Positions 50,139-60,523 of a stretch of 64,000 nt of DNA are shown piece after piece. Source of the DNA: Acanthornis magna (Eukaryota > Chordata > Aves > Passeriformes > Acanthizidae); assembly GCA_036785705.1 (NCBI GenBank), contig JAWUZG010000978.1, forward strand, positions 248,001 through 312,000, given 5' to 3'. The translations under genes were made by a program, and so were the position numbers. Below the pieces are notes generated by a model. The model was given only the letters and a program-made list of their open reading frames with translations, was not told the origin of the DNA and ran no database searches. Position 1 is the first letter of the stretch, and every line of letters starts with the position of its first letter.

Positions 50139-53100
50139 AGGTGTCAGGGGCTCTATCCAGTGGGGACCGATAAACATCAACAAGAGCCCTTGATAACTTT
50201 ATTAGTAGGTCCCCATCATCAACCTGTAACGTTTCTTGTGGACGCTGGAGCTGAAAGGACTTGTATTGCGGAAGTACCAAAAGGACTATACGTTACCAAA
50301 AACAACACCATAGAGATCTCAGGAGCGAAGGGTGACACTTTTACCGTCCCAATCATTCCAAATGTGGAGATCAAGGGAAATGGAAGAATTCATATTAATG
50401 ACATCCTTTTTGTTCCTCAAGCAGGAATAAATCTATTGGGGAGAGACCTGCAGATTCCACTGCAAATTGGGGTAGTCCCCCGTAAAGGTAAAATGGTTAC
50501 CAAGCTATTTGTATTATCAGTACAAGATGAGAACCAGATAAACCCCATTGTCTGGGCCAAACCGGGCAACCGGGGAAAAATAGACATGACACCACTAACT
50601 GTGAACTTACTTCCAGGAACGAATCCTATTCGAGTTCCACAGTATCCCCTAACCAAGGAGAAGCGGAAGAAACTGAAGGTCACCATCGAAGAGCTGCTAG
50701 AGGATGGCATCCTAGAGCCTTGCAAGTCTCCCTTCAACACACCGATTCTGGGTGTCAGCAAACCAGACGGGGGCTGCCGACTTGTCCACGACCTGCGTAC
50801 CTTAAGGACGCATTCTGGTCATGTCCCCTAGATCCTTCCTGCAGAAACATCTTTGCATTTACTTGGGAGGATCCAGATACAGGGAGAAAGCGGCAGCTTC
50901 GATGGACTCGGTTGCCTCAGGGTTACACTGAGTCCCCCACGCTTTTTGGCCAGGCCCTTGAAGGCCTTTTAACTACCTTTGATCCACCAGAGGGCATAAA
51001 AATCACGCAGTATGTGGACGACCTGCTGGTGTCTGGGGAGCAGGAGGAGACAGTCAAATTGGCTACTATAAAACTATTAAACTTTCTAGGGCAGAAAGGG
51101 TTGCGAGTGTCAAAACAAAAATTACAATTCGTACTACAAGAAGTAAAATACCTCGGACATTTAATTGGGCATGGTACAAAAAAACTGAGTGCCGAAAGAG
51201 TAAAGGCAATAATTGACCTGCCACCTCCAAAAACAAAACGAGAAATTAGACAGTTACTGGGCCTGTTTGGATATTGTAGGCTCTGGATTGACAAGTACTC
51301 GCAATCCGTTCAATTCCTATACGAAAAATTAACTGAGGAGGAGCCAGTGCATTGGACAAAATCAGACGATCAAAAACTAAAAGATTTGAAAGACAAATTA
51401 CTGCAAGCTCCAGTCCTCAGCTTACCTGCCCTAGATAAGCCCTTTGATTTGTTTGTAAATGTGGACAAAGGAGTTGCCTTTGGGGTGCTGACCCAAACGT
51501 GGGGCGGGTCCAGAAAACCTGTAGCTTTCGTTTCGAAGATCTTGGACCCTGTATCAAGGGGATGGCCACAATGCATCCAGGCAATCGCAGCGTCGGCAGT
51601 TCTGGTTGCTGAGGCTCAGAAGCTGGTGTTTGGAGGGACACTCACAGTGCACACACCTCACTGTGTAAAGGCCATTCTAACTCAGCGGGCCTCAGAGTGG
51701 CTCACGGATGCCCGAATTGTGCAATATGAGAGCCTCCTAATTGAATCTAAACATCTTCACTTTGCCACATGTACCTCACAGAACCCAGCACAATTTCTTT
51801 ATGGCTTACCACAAGATGACTTAGCCCACAATTGCATAAATGTGATCGACCTACAAACAAAGGTGCGGGAAGACCTAACTGACATCGCCATCCTCGAAGG
51901 GAAAAAGATCTTTGTAGACGGATCATCCAGGGTGGTACGTGGAAACCGATGCTCCGGGTATGCAGTGGTAGACGGGTTGGAAATGAAAGTAATAGAAAAA
52001 GGGAAACTACCAGGACATTGGTCTGCTCAGGTATGCGAGCTTTATGCGTTGGAAAGAGCCCTCCACCACCTAGCCGGGGAAATCGGAACTATATACACAG
52101 ACTCTAAATATGCCTTCGGGGTGGTCCACACCTTTGGTAAAATATGGATGGAACGTGGGCTATTGAATTCAAAAGGGAAAGACATTTTGCACAAAGAAAT
52201 GATTGTAAAAATCTTAGAGAGCTTAAAGAGACCAAAAGCCATTGCTGTGGTACATGTACCAGGACACCAAACCGGGCTCAGTCTAGAAGCTAGGGGAAAT
52301 ACTCTAGCAGATAATACAGCTAGAGAGGCAGCTATTGAAGGACTGTTCACAGAGACTGTTTTAAAGGTAACCACACGAGCAGCAGCGAAAAGACAAGAAA
52401 CAACTGATGCAGAGGAATCGAACAAGACCAAAGAAACCTCCGAGGAGGATGAAGTCCCTAAAACCCTGGAAGCAAATGAGGAAGAGATACCATCAGCACC
52501 AGACCAACAAGGGGTAAGTGAGAAAAACTTACCCAGGCCCATTTTCAACAACAAAGAAAAAGAACAATTGGCGGCAATTGGCGGAATAGAAGACCAGGAA
52601 GGTAGGTGGCACCTTCCTGATGGTAGGCAAATTCTAAACAAAGCACTGACTCGTGAAATTTTATTTGCGATACATAGAAATTACCATTGGGGAACAAAGG
52701 CCCTAGTAGATCACTTTTCCCGGGTCTTCTGTTGCCTGGGAGTATACGAAATTGCAAACCAAATTACCAAAAATTGTCTAGTATGCCAAAAAGTCAATAA
52801 AAAACAAATGAAAAATGTTCCAAAAGGGGGAATGGACATAGCTTCTCGTCCATTCCAGAGCATCCAGATAGACTTCACAGAGATGCCCCTTGTACAGCGG
52901 TGGAAGTACCTATTAGTCATAGTAGATCACCTCACTCACTGGGTGGAAGCTTTTCCTACCACCAATGCCACCGCCCACACAGTGAGTAAGGTGCTCTTAG
53001 AACAGATAATTCCCCGCTATGGAGTCCCTCTAAGAATTGACTCAGATAGAGGAACTCATTTTACTTCTCAAATCACTCTAAATTTAATCAATCAATTAGG

Positions 53101-53665
53101 CTCAGATTGGAAATTGCATACTCCCTGGCACCCGGAGAGTTCGGGAAGAGTAGAACGCATGAATCAGACACTAAAAAGAATACTCACAAAATTAATGATA
53201 GAAACAAAGTGGTCCTGGGTTAAGTGCCTCCCACTCGCCCTATTAAGCGTTCGAACACAACCACGAACTGACATTCAAGTCTCAGCGTATGAAATGTTGT
53301 TTGGACTCCCTTATTTAGCTGGACAGCGAGAAATCGATGTAAAAGAGACTGGAAACATAGCAATAAGGGAGTATGTAAAGATCATTGCACACAACATCCA
53401 AGAGTTAAAGGAAAAGGGCCTGCTTGTGCAAACACCACCTCTTGATTTCAATTTACATAATATTCATCCAGGAGAGTGGGTGTTAATCAAATGCTGGAAA
53501 GAAAAATCTCTAACCCCCTCTTGGGAAGGCCCCTTCCAGGTTCTTTTAACAACAGAAGCAGCGATAAGAACAGCAGAAAAGGGATGGACACACATTCGGA
53601 GAGTAAAAGGTCCAGTGACTCCACCAGAGGATGAAAAAGAGCTCCGAGAAAAAGGAAGACCTTGA
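50139..53665 (+). pseudogene. pol: Provirus pro-pol (RT deletion with frame change)
   Basis: Directly follows the gag TGA in the same frame, the stop-codon-readthrough layout of gammaretroviruses. Protease shows a FLVDAGAE active-site segment (Ala where DTG or DSG is usual). Reverse transcriptase begins near 50,590. At about 50,797 sequence is missing (roughly 40 residues compared with the family), including the part that normally carries the first catalytic Asp, and the frame changes. The downstream frame has YVDD (about 51,010), RNase H residues in FVDGSS, CELYAL, YTDSKY and ADNTAREA, and integrase with its HHCC zinc site (about 52,670-52,790) and DDE residues at about 52,870, 53,037 and 53,132. 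An acidic linker separates RNase H from integrase. Stop at 53663-53665. Confidence 0.9.
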
Positions 53666-53947
53666 ACCGCAACAGTATCCTTTAAAACTAAGATCTAGTC
53701 AAAGAAATGTTACCAGTTACTGCAAATGTTATTGTTGTTGAAGTTAAAAGACTGTTCAAGTTTCAAATTATCATGTTCAACATTTGTTACATATATAAAA
53801 CACTAACCTTGTTTCTCTCACTTCCCACTTTTTGTAGTAAGGAAAACCTGCCTGATAAGATCTGCCTCTTCTTCTAAGACCAAAATAATTTGGCTACAAA
53901 TTAACGGACACACGTTCCTCACAGGAACTGACCGAGGCCAAGTAAAA
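53666..53947 (+). other. pol-env interval with candidate env splice acceptor
   Basis: TTCTCTCACTTCCCACTTTT then TGTAG (AG at 53836-53837) is a good polypyrimidine acceptor about 110 bp before the env ATG. No other feature seen. Confidence 0.5.
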
Positions 53948-54775
53948 ATGAATCTCCTGCGGCCTGAGGGAGAGAACGCGCTTAGCACCAGTCCAGAGAC
54001 TCCAGGAAAGGAATGCCAACCACCAGCACAAGCAGGAATAGAGCCCAAACCGAGAAAGGTCACCGTACTGCTCTTCCTGGCCGTGGCACTAGTCATCTCT
54101 GTGCCGAAGATCCTGGGAGCCAAGGCGGACATAAGGTGCAACAAGTGCTATCACACCATTTACCAGACCGCAGGAAATTCATTCAAAATAAAACACTTTT
54201 TCCGTGCACATTCCTATGTAAGCCCAGGTTGCTACGATATTGTTAACTTAGGAAGGTGTACGGAAAAAGGACAAAAGTATTGGATTGGGCAAAACATTGG
54301 TACTCAAATTCAAAAGATAAAAGGAGAGTGCCCCTCCGATGATGTTTGGCTTTGTTTCAATTTCAATTATATCACAAAAAAGGAAGATTTAATAAAAAGA
54401 AAAACCTTTGAATTGGACCTGATTCAAGAAACTGTAATCGAAGAAAACCAAAAACAACAGGAAGCTGGCTTATCAAAAGTAGACCAAAATTTATTTATTG
54501 ATTTGGCGGAGAGGATAAGTCAGCAACTAAATTTAACAAATTGTTGGGTGTGCGGAGGAACTTTAATGTCCGAGTACTGGCCTTGGCGAGGGGTCGGGAT
54601 TGGACCCCTCGAAATCTTACAGCTGGGCAATCTTCCGCCAAACACCCGAACTGATAATGAAATTTGGCATTTAAGTAACACAGTCTTAGGGGAAGAGTGC
54701 ATTCGGAGAAAAGCCCCAAGATTCTTCCAGAGGGTGGGAGAAACAACGTGTAAAAGCCTCCAGTGTTGCGCATGA
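53948..54775 (+). pseudogene. env: Provirus env, SU-like part only
   Basis: A 275-codon frame with a long charged N-terminus, a hydrophobic signal segment (residues about 38-57), several cysteines, a potential N-glycosylation site NLT and a CWVC motif at residues 199-202, as in gammaretroviral surface subunits where CxxC mediates SU-TM disulfide exchange. It stops at 54773-54775, only about 50 bp before the polypurine tract, so there is no cleavage site, fusion peptide, heptad region or membrane anchor. A complete fusion protein cannot be made from this copy. The assignment as env rests on position and these motifs. Confidence 0.8.
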
Positions 54776-54822
54776 GTGAAGTGGGTACACTGTGAGAGTA
54801 ATGCGAAAAATCAAGGTTCCCT

Positions 54823-54848
54823 AAGAAAAAAAGAAAAAGGGGGGAGTT
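54823..54848 (+). other. Polypurine tract
   Basis: An A-rich then G-rich purine run (AAGAAAAAAAGAAAAAGGGG...) directly before the 3' LTR, the plus-strand primer of reverse transcription. Confidence 0.9.
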
Positions 54849-55842
54849 TGTTATAAATGAGAGTGGAGTGATTTTTCGCATGTTGGAGTTAATAATTACT
54901 GTTGTATTGTTATACCTGTTGAATAAAGTTGAAAGTTTGGATTTTTGATAAAGTTCTAGATTGAAAAGTTAAAAAGAGACTGTTTTAAAGATGTTTTAAG
55001 AGTGTAATGTTTCTGGGTAAAAGCATTGGGATATTAAAGTTGTTTGGAGCAAAATAAAAGGGATTGAAGGTACTTTAGATGGAAAAGCAGTTGAACCCAT
55101 GTAACCCTGAGTTCAGAAGTTATGTACCTTTTTAAAAAATCCTTTATCTTTGTAATTTTATTTATGTAAAACTCAGTTTTTATGTTGTATTGTAAATCTG
55201 TAAGCCCATCACCCATCCCAATATTAAAGGCACCCTGCAGCACCCGAGCTAAAAATAGAAGGTTTGCACCTCTCCGCCCACCTCAAGTGGAATACTAATG
55301 AGGCCCTTTCCCGCCTTTGCCATCTATTGGTGGGGAAGGCCACCTCATTAATTAGTATTCCCAATCACCAGCGAGCGAGAGGGCGGAGAGGCTAATTCGG
55401 ACCAGCCCATCAAAAACTTCATAAATTTGGCCCTCTTAGGAGCTGAGAGTTTTTTTTTTTTCCAGGTGCCTTTACTTCCAACAGCTGCAGACTCTGGTCT
55501 GTGCAGGGTGCCTGGTGTCTCTGTCTCTCTGACTAGCAGGGAGACAGAGACTGGGTCGGGTGCTGGGCCTCTTGCCCATTTTTATGGGCTATACTTAAAA
55601 TCTTTTTTTTTGGACTTAAGATTAGCTTAAGTTCGCCACCCGGCCTGAGGGATCTCCTTGTCCTTGACCACCAACCGGTGGCCAGGAGAGTCTTATTGCC
55701 GTCCTGGGACCTTCCTTTTTTGTGCTTTTTTTTCTTTCTTTTTCCTTTCATTTCTCCCTCGGGAGATCCTGGACCTCGTGGGTTCAGCAATAAACACCTT
55801 TTGCTCTAACCCACGAGTGTGAAATTGTCTTTTTTTATGACA
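54849..55842 (+). mobile_element. Provirus 3' LTR
   Basis: 994 bp, same termini as the 5' LTR, with AATAAA at 55789-55794. The TATA-like motif reads TTCATAAAT here. Followed by the duplicated CAGGG. Confidence 0.93.
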
Positions 55843-55847
55843 CAGGG

Positions 55848-55990
55848 GGGTCACAGTACCCAGGCATGGGGGTGGAGGGTGTTCTAGTACCCGGAAAGGG
55901 ACGTTCAGGGGGCTCCCGGTGTCCGGGAGTTGCTGTTTGGGGGCTTCCCGGTTTCGGGGGTCCCACTCATCTCTGATTTTCCCTTCCCCG
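55848..55990. repeat. G-rich minisatellite, right part
   Basis: Continuation of the repeat interrupted by the provirus (CCGGAAAGGGACGTTCAGGG and similar). Confidence 0.65.
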
Positions 55991-56634
55991 TGTTATAAAT
56001 GAATTCACAGACCGAAATTTTAACTGTATAATATTCAGTATTTATTAATAGAGCAAAAGCAAAACCAGCGCTGGCGGCTTACCAATTTTGCCAGAGGCGT
56101 AATCCATTCATTTTACAGTGAACTGAAGTACTTTCTTTAACTGTTACATATTCATTAAGCCTAGAAGGTAATTTACACTTCACTCAGCTCCCCGCCTCTG
56201 ATCCTTGCCCCCTTCTGCCAGCGCGGCACCTGTCTTGGAGTCTCGGACCCTCTGGATTGCCTCAGAACTGAAGGCAGAAATCCTCCCGTCTATGTTTCTT
56301 CAGTTCCAACTTAATTTGTAGTTGACAGTTCCTTTTGGGTGATGTGAGTCAAGATAACAGACTTGCTGGGATGCCTGTGGTTATCTTCTTTGTTTCTTTA
56401 AGATGTCTTGATCCCTGGCTCTGTGGTTTATCAACTTAAAAGACATTTATTACCATGTATTTATTATTACATTTTCTAGCATATTACAACTATCTCGAAG
56501 TTACAATTTACCCTAACCTTGTTTCTACTTAATTATATTTTATCTTAACATTATTTTTATACAGTACACATCACTTGTAAATGTTAAATTCATATATGCG
56601 AAAGCCAGCATTTATCATTCACTCATTTATCACA
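55991..56634 (-). mobile_element. Solo LTR (family 1), copy c
   Basis: TGTTATAAATGAATTC to ATTTATCACA on the plus strand, 644 bp, minus polarity. Flanked by CCCG at 55987-55990 and 56635-56638, a 4-bp duplication. Confidence 0.85.
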
Positions 56635-56638
56635 CCCG

Positions 56639-57280
56639 TGTTATAAAAGAATTAACAAGCTGAAATTTTAGCAACATAATATTGAACATTTATTAATAGA
56701 GCAAAGGCAAAAACAGCGCTGGGCACTTAGCAATTTTTCAAGAGGCGCACCCATCCATTGTACTGTGAACTGAAGTACTTTCTTTAACTGTTACATATTC
56801 ATTAAGGCTAGAAGATAATTTACACTTCACTCAACTCCCCCCCTCCAATCCCTGCCCCCTTCTGCCAGCGCGGTGCCTGTCTTGGAGTCTCGGATCCTCT
56901 GGATTGTCTCAGAACTGAAGGCTGAAATCCTCCCGTCTGTTTCCTCAGTTCCAACTTAATTTGTAGTTGACAGTTGCTTTTGGGAGGTGTGAGTCAAGAT
57001 AACAGACTTGCTGGGATGCCTGTGGTTATCTTCTTTGTTTCTTTAAGATGTCTTGATCCCCGGCTCTGTGGTTTATCAACTTAAATGACATTTATTACCA
57101 TGTGTTTATTACTACATTTTCTAACATATCACAACTATTTCGAAGTTGCAATTTACCCTAACCTTGTTTCTACTTAATTATATTTTATCTTAACACGATT
57201 TTTCATACAGTACACATCACTTGTAAATGTTAAATTCATATATGCGAAAGTCAGCATTTATCATTCACTCATTTATCACA
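56639..57280 (-). mobile_element. Solo LTR (family 1), copy d
   Basis: TGTTATAAAAGAATTAAC to ATTTATCACA, 642 bp, same orientation as copy c and separated from it by only CCCG. Its right flank is TGCC, so it has no matching duplication of its own. Confidence 0.85.
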
Positions 57281-57282
57281 TG

Positions 57283-57440
57283 CCTCTCTCTGTCTCTGTC
57301 TCTGTCTCCGTCTCCATCTCCGTCTCTGTCTCTGTCTCTGTGTCTGTCTCTGTCTCTGTCTCTGTCTCTGTGTTTCTGCCTCTCTGTCTCTGTATTTCTC
57401 TGTCTTTCTCTGTCTTTCTCTCTGTCTCTCTGTCTATCTG
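57283..57440. repeat. (TCTCTG)n microsatellite
   Basis: CTCTGTCTCTGTCTC repeats with small interruptions. Arg-Asp-rich and Ser-Val-rich open frames over it are artefacts. Confidence 0.95.
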
Positions 57441-57769
57441 TTTTTTCTTGACTTCCTCTTCTCAAAATTTGGAAAATTTGAATTGATGTTGCACAGGTTA
57501 TAGCTTTCTAAGTCAGTGCTTTCTGAAGTGCCTTACCATAATTCCGGGTTTAATATAAGGTATAAGCTAAGTTAAATACTATTCCTCTGTTAAATGTTTA
57601 GTTGTAGGTCATAAGTTCAGGTAAATACTGTTAAATGCTGGGTTTTTTGCTAAATTGTTGAGTCATAGGTATAGCTTAGGTTATGGCAGATGTTAAGTAC
57701 TGTTAAGTTTGAGGGCTGTTAAACTTTCAGGCCATATTCCTTTTATCCTTGCCCTCACTGTCCTTTTGT

Positions 57770-57801
<32 letters not shown>

Positions 57802-58261
57802 GAGGGACAGCTCTTGGTTCATTTCTGGTTTGATTGATTGGATTTTGTTTGATTTTGTTGTTGTTTTATTTCCTTGGTGTGCCTGAACTCTCCAGTCAGG
57901 AGCAGAGTGACTCTTGCCAATGAACTTTGTTGTGCTGTTGCTTAATATTAAATATGGGTTTTGCCGATTGCGTGCTGGGGGTTTTCTAAGTGCTCTCAAG
58001 CCCTCATTCATAACAGCATGAAAGAGCCTTGGGCCAGGCTCTTGCCCTGGGAGACATGGGGATGCTGCCGGGGGCTCCCTGTCCCTCTGCCCCATCCCCC
58101 ATGGCCCTGTCCCCCCTGTCCCCATGTCAGGCTCTGGGGTTGATCTTGTGGAACATCCTCTGGGGGAGGCTGTGGCAGCGGGGCAGGGGGGACCCGGGGG
58201 GACAGGGGACCCTGCTGTGCACGAGCAGTGTTGGACTTCTCTGACGGGACTGTGAGGGGGG
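57441..58261. other. Spacer with (AC)n, no gene recognised
   Basis: Contains an (AC)n microsatellite at 57774-57802 and otherwise unassigned sequence. Confidence 0.5.
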
Positions 58262-58470
58262 ACCAGGGCAGAGTGACCTCCCAGTGATGTCACACAGCCC
58301 CTGTGACCTCACACCGCCATGTGATGTCATAGCCTGCTCTGTGATGTGACACAGCCATCCAGTGACCTCACACAGCCCCACTCTGGGATGTCAGACAACC
58401 TGCCCTATGGTGTCACAAACCATTCTATGATGTCACACTGCCCCCCTGTGATGTCACAGCCCATGTTGCC
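58262..58470. repeat. Tandem TGATGTCACA-type repeats
   Basis: At least eight occurrences of TGATGTCA, TGACCTCA or TGATGTGAC words spaced about 20-35 bp. The word resembles a CRE/AP-1-type site, but a degenerate minisatellite is the simplest reading. Confidence 0.7.
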
Positions 58471-60257
58471 ACAACTCCTCAGGTGCGCAGGTGACATCGG
58501 CGCTCTGGCTCCGCCGCCCTGCTAGAGCGGGGTCACAATGGTCCCTTGCTTCCATGAGGTTCCATCAGGTCGCAGTGGAACCCTGGTGCCATATTGTTCC
58601 ATAGCCTCCCAATGCTCTCCTGGGTTCTGTGAGGCCCAGTGTCTGCAGGGCATAGGGGAAGAGGGGGGGAAAGGGTGCTTGTGCTCAGCAGACTGTCCGG
58701 GCGTGCAGTGTGGAAGTGAAAGAGGCCAGAAGCGCCTTGGCCTTTGGTGGTTCTGCTGCAGCCTTAACGCTTCCGCCAGAGCGAGTGGGCAGAGGCTGGA
58801 GCTGCGGGGATCCCTGCGAGACTGGTGCCTGGAGATGGCCACAAGCCCTGTGCCAGCAGGGAAGTGCCATCTGTGTCCTGCCCGTGTGTTGCTGGCTGGA
58901 TTGCCAAGGGCTCCGAGGTGCCTCTTGGTGCGGCTCCTCTGGAGCTCCAGCGGGGCTGTGCCGCTGCCGGGCAGGTTGACCGGGCTGGGGGAGACCCTGA
59001 GGGGACGGGGCGGTGGGAGGCTGTGAAGGGATGAGGTGCTGCGCAGGCCCTGATCGGGACGAGGCAGTGGGACAGCACGAGGGGGGAATGTGTGAGGGGG
59101 TGGGTGACAGGAGCCTACCAGGGCCAGGAGGCCCATGTGGGGCTGGGTGCTGGGTGCTGGGAAGCCCTGAGGAATTGGGTGTCAGAGGCCCTAAGCAGCC
59201 CCCAGGCAGCTGCCTTGTTCCTGACAGCTGCTCTGGTGTTTCCCCAAGGCATCTCCCATGCCTCGAGGCTGAGCCTCAGCGGGAGGGAGGCTGGGGACAC
59301 CGCTGAGGTGCCCAGGCTGGGCTGGCTGGGGACAAGGAGGCAAAGGGGGCCTTGCTGGGGCATGGCGACTGCGTGCTGCCTACAAGGGGCAGTGGGCAGT
59401 GGGCAGTGGGCAGTGGGCAGTGGCAGGGCTGGCGGCCAGCCCGGGCCTCCACGGCTGCCCAGGCCACGGTACCATGGCCGAGAGGACACAGAGTTCTGGC
59501 ACCGCAGAGCCGCTGCCACCATAAGGAGGGCAGCGCTGTCTCCTCGAGCAGGCCTGCGGAGTCGCTGCTGTGGAAGTGGCTCTGGGCACTGCAGAAACAG
59601 CACCAGAGCATGCGCAGGAACAGCAGGAGCCAGAACACCGCTACCTGCTCAACAAGGCACCCGCACCGGCCAGGACACCAAACGGGGATACTGTGGGCAC
59701 AATGGCACGTGGTTTGGCAAAAGGCTTCAGCACAACTGACCACAATGGCTTTCTCTTGACTTGCCAGCCTCACAGCAAGACTTGGCAGCTTCTGCTGTAG
59801 CCTGTGCCCCTGACTGACTTCAACGGCCGTGCTTGAGGGCAGACTCACCTTCCACAGTCAGGTGTCCTGAGGCCGCGGCATTGGTGCCATTGTGAGAGAG
59901 AGACTCTGATGGGACATGAACCCTGGGCTGCAGCTGCCGTCCCTCTCCTCCATGCAGGCACCTTCAAGATGACTCGTGCACGAACTTTGAAATGAAATCC
60001 TGGACTTGCTTGGAACAAAGGAGGAAGCAGCAGGTGCTGAAGCAAAGCAGGCAGTTGTGGCGGAGGTTCAGGGCTGGAGGGAAGCACTTTGGTGTCTGCT
60101 GAGGAGATGGCCCGGTTCACAGGCACATGTGGAGTTACAGCTAGAAAGCAGAAGTGAGAGCACTGCTGAACTTGTGTCAGAACTGAATGCGGCAACGCTG
60201 CTAGGCCACAAACCGTGGCAAGCAGTGCAGCCTACCATGAAATAGGGAGTTAGGGAG
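58471..60257. other. GC-rich spacer, no gene recognised
   Basis: Open frames of 100-215 codons occur on both strands without recognisable domains. A (CAGTGGG)n microsatellite lies at 59389-59424. The part at 58,540-58,640 is related to 25,255-25,440. Confidence 0.4.
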
Positions 60258-60523
60258 TGTAAGAGGAAAGCATGTTTGGTATGTACCTGCACTGGGTAGG
60301 TACTGTACTCTATTGTGTTTGAAACGGTTAGCTTTTAGTTTGTTGTTAAGAAACATAGATACGGTTGTTACAGTGATTATTGCTTATATAAGGATCTATT
60401 TTTAGCTACTGCTGAAAAGGTATAAATACTCTGCTCTGTATCAATAAAATCGGCTGTTTGCATCCATTGCAATCTGTCCCATCTCTTCCATCATCGTCCG
60501 CTGCCCGCCACGCGACGCGCGAC
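60258..60523 (+). mobile_element. LTR-like remnant
   Basis: From TGTAAGAGGAAAGC to ACGCGCGACA, with GCTTATATAAGG (about 60,384), a second GGTATAAATAC, and CAATAAAATCGG (about 60,443) followed by a short pyrimidine-rich R/U5-like end. The TATA and poly(A) order and TG...CA ends suggest an LTR; no partner LTR or target duplication was found. Confidence 0.45.

Larger units (their letters stand above)
46295..55842 (+). mobile_element. Gammaretrovirus-like endogenous provirus, defective
   Basis: A 9.5-kb element with paired 994-bp LTRs, primer-binding site, leader, gag, pro-pol, env and polypurine tract in standard order. The 5-bp sequence CAGGG is duplicated on both sides (46290-46294, 55843-55847). 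The tRNA-Pro-type primer site, gag-pol in one frame separated by a stop, and a single CX2CX4HX4C knuckle place it near gammaretroviruses. Defects are a stop in gag, a deletion with frame change in RT, and an env lacking the TM subunit. LTRs differ at three positions by eye, so insertion is recent relative to the other LTRs here. Confidence 0.93.

Noticed and set aside
57227..57486. Ser-Val-rich and Arg-Asp-rich small proteins
   Set aside because: Produced entirely by the TCTCTG microsatellite.
58522..59739. Long open frames on both strands at 58.5-59.7 kb
   Set aside because: No domain, signal peptide or splice structure that I could support.
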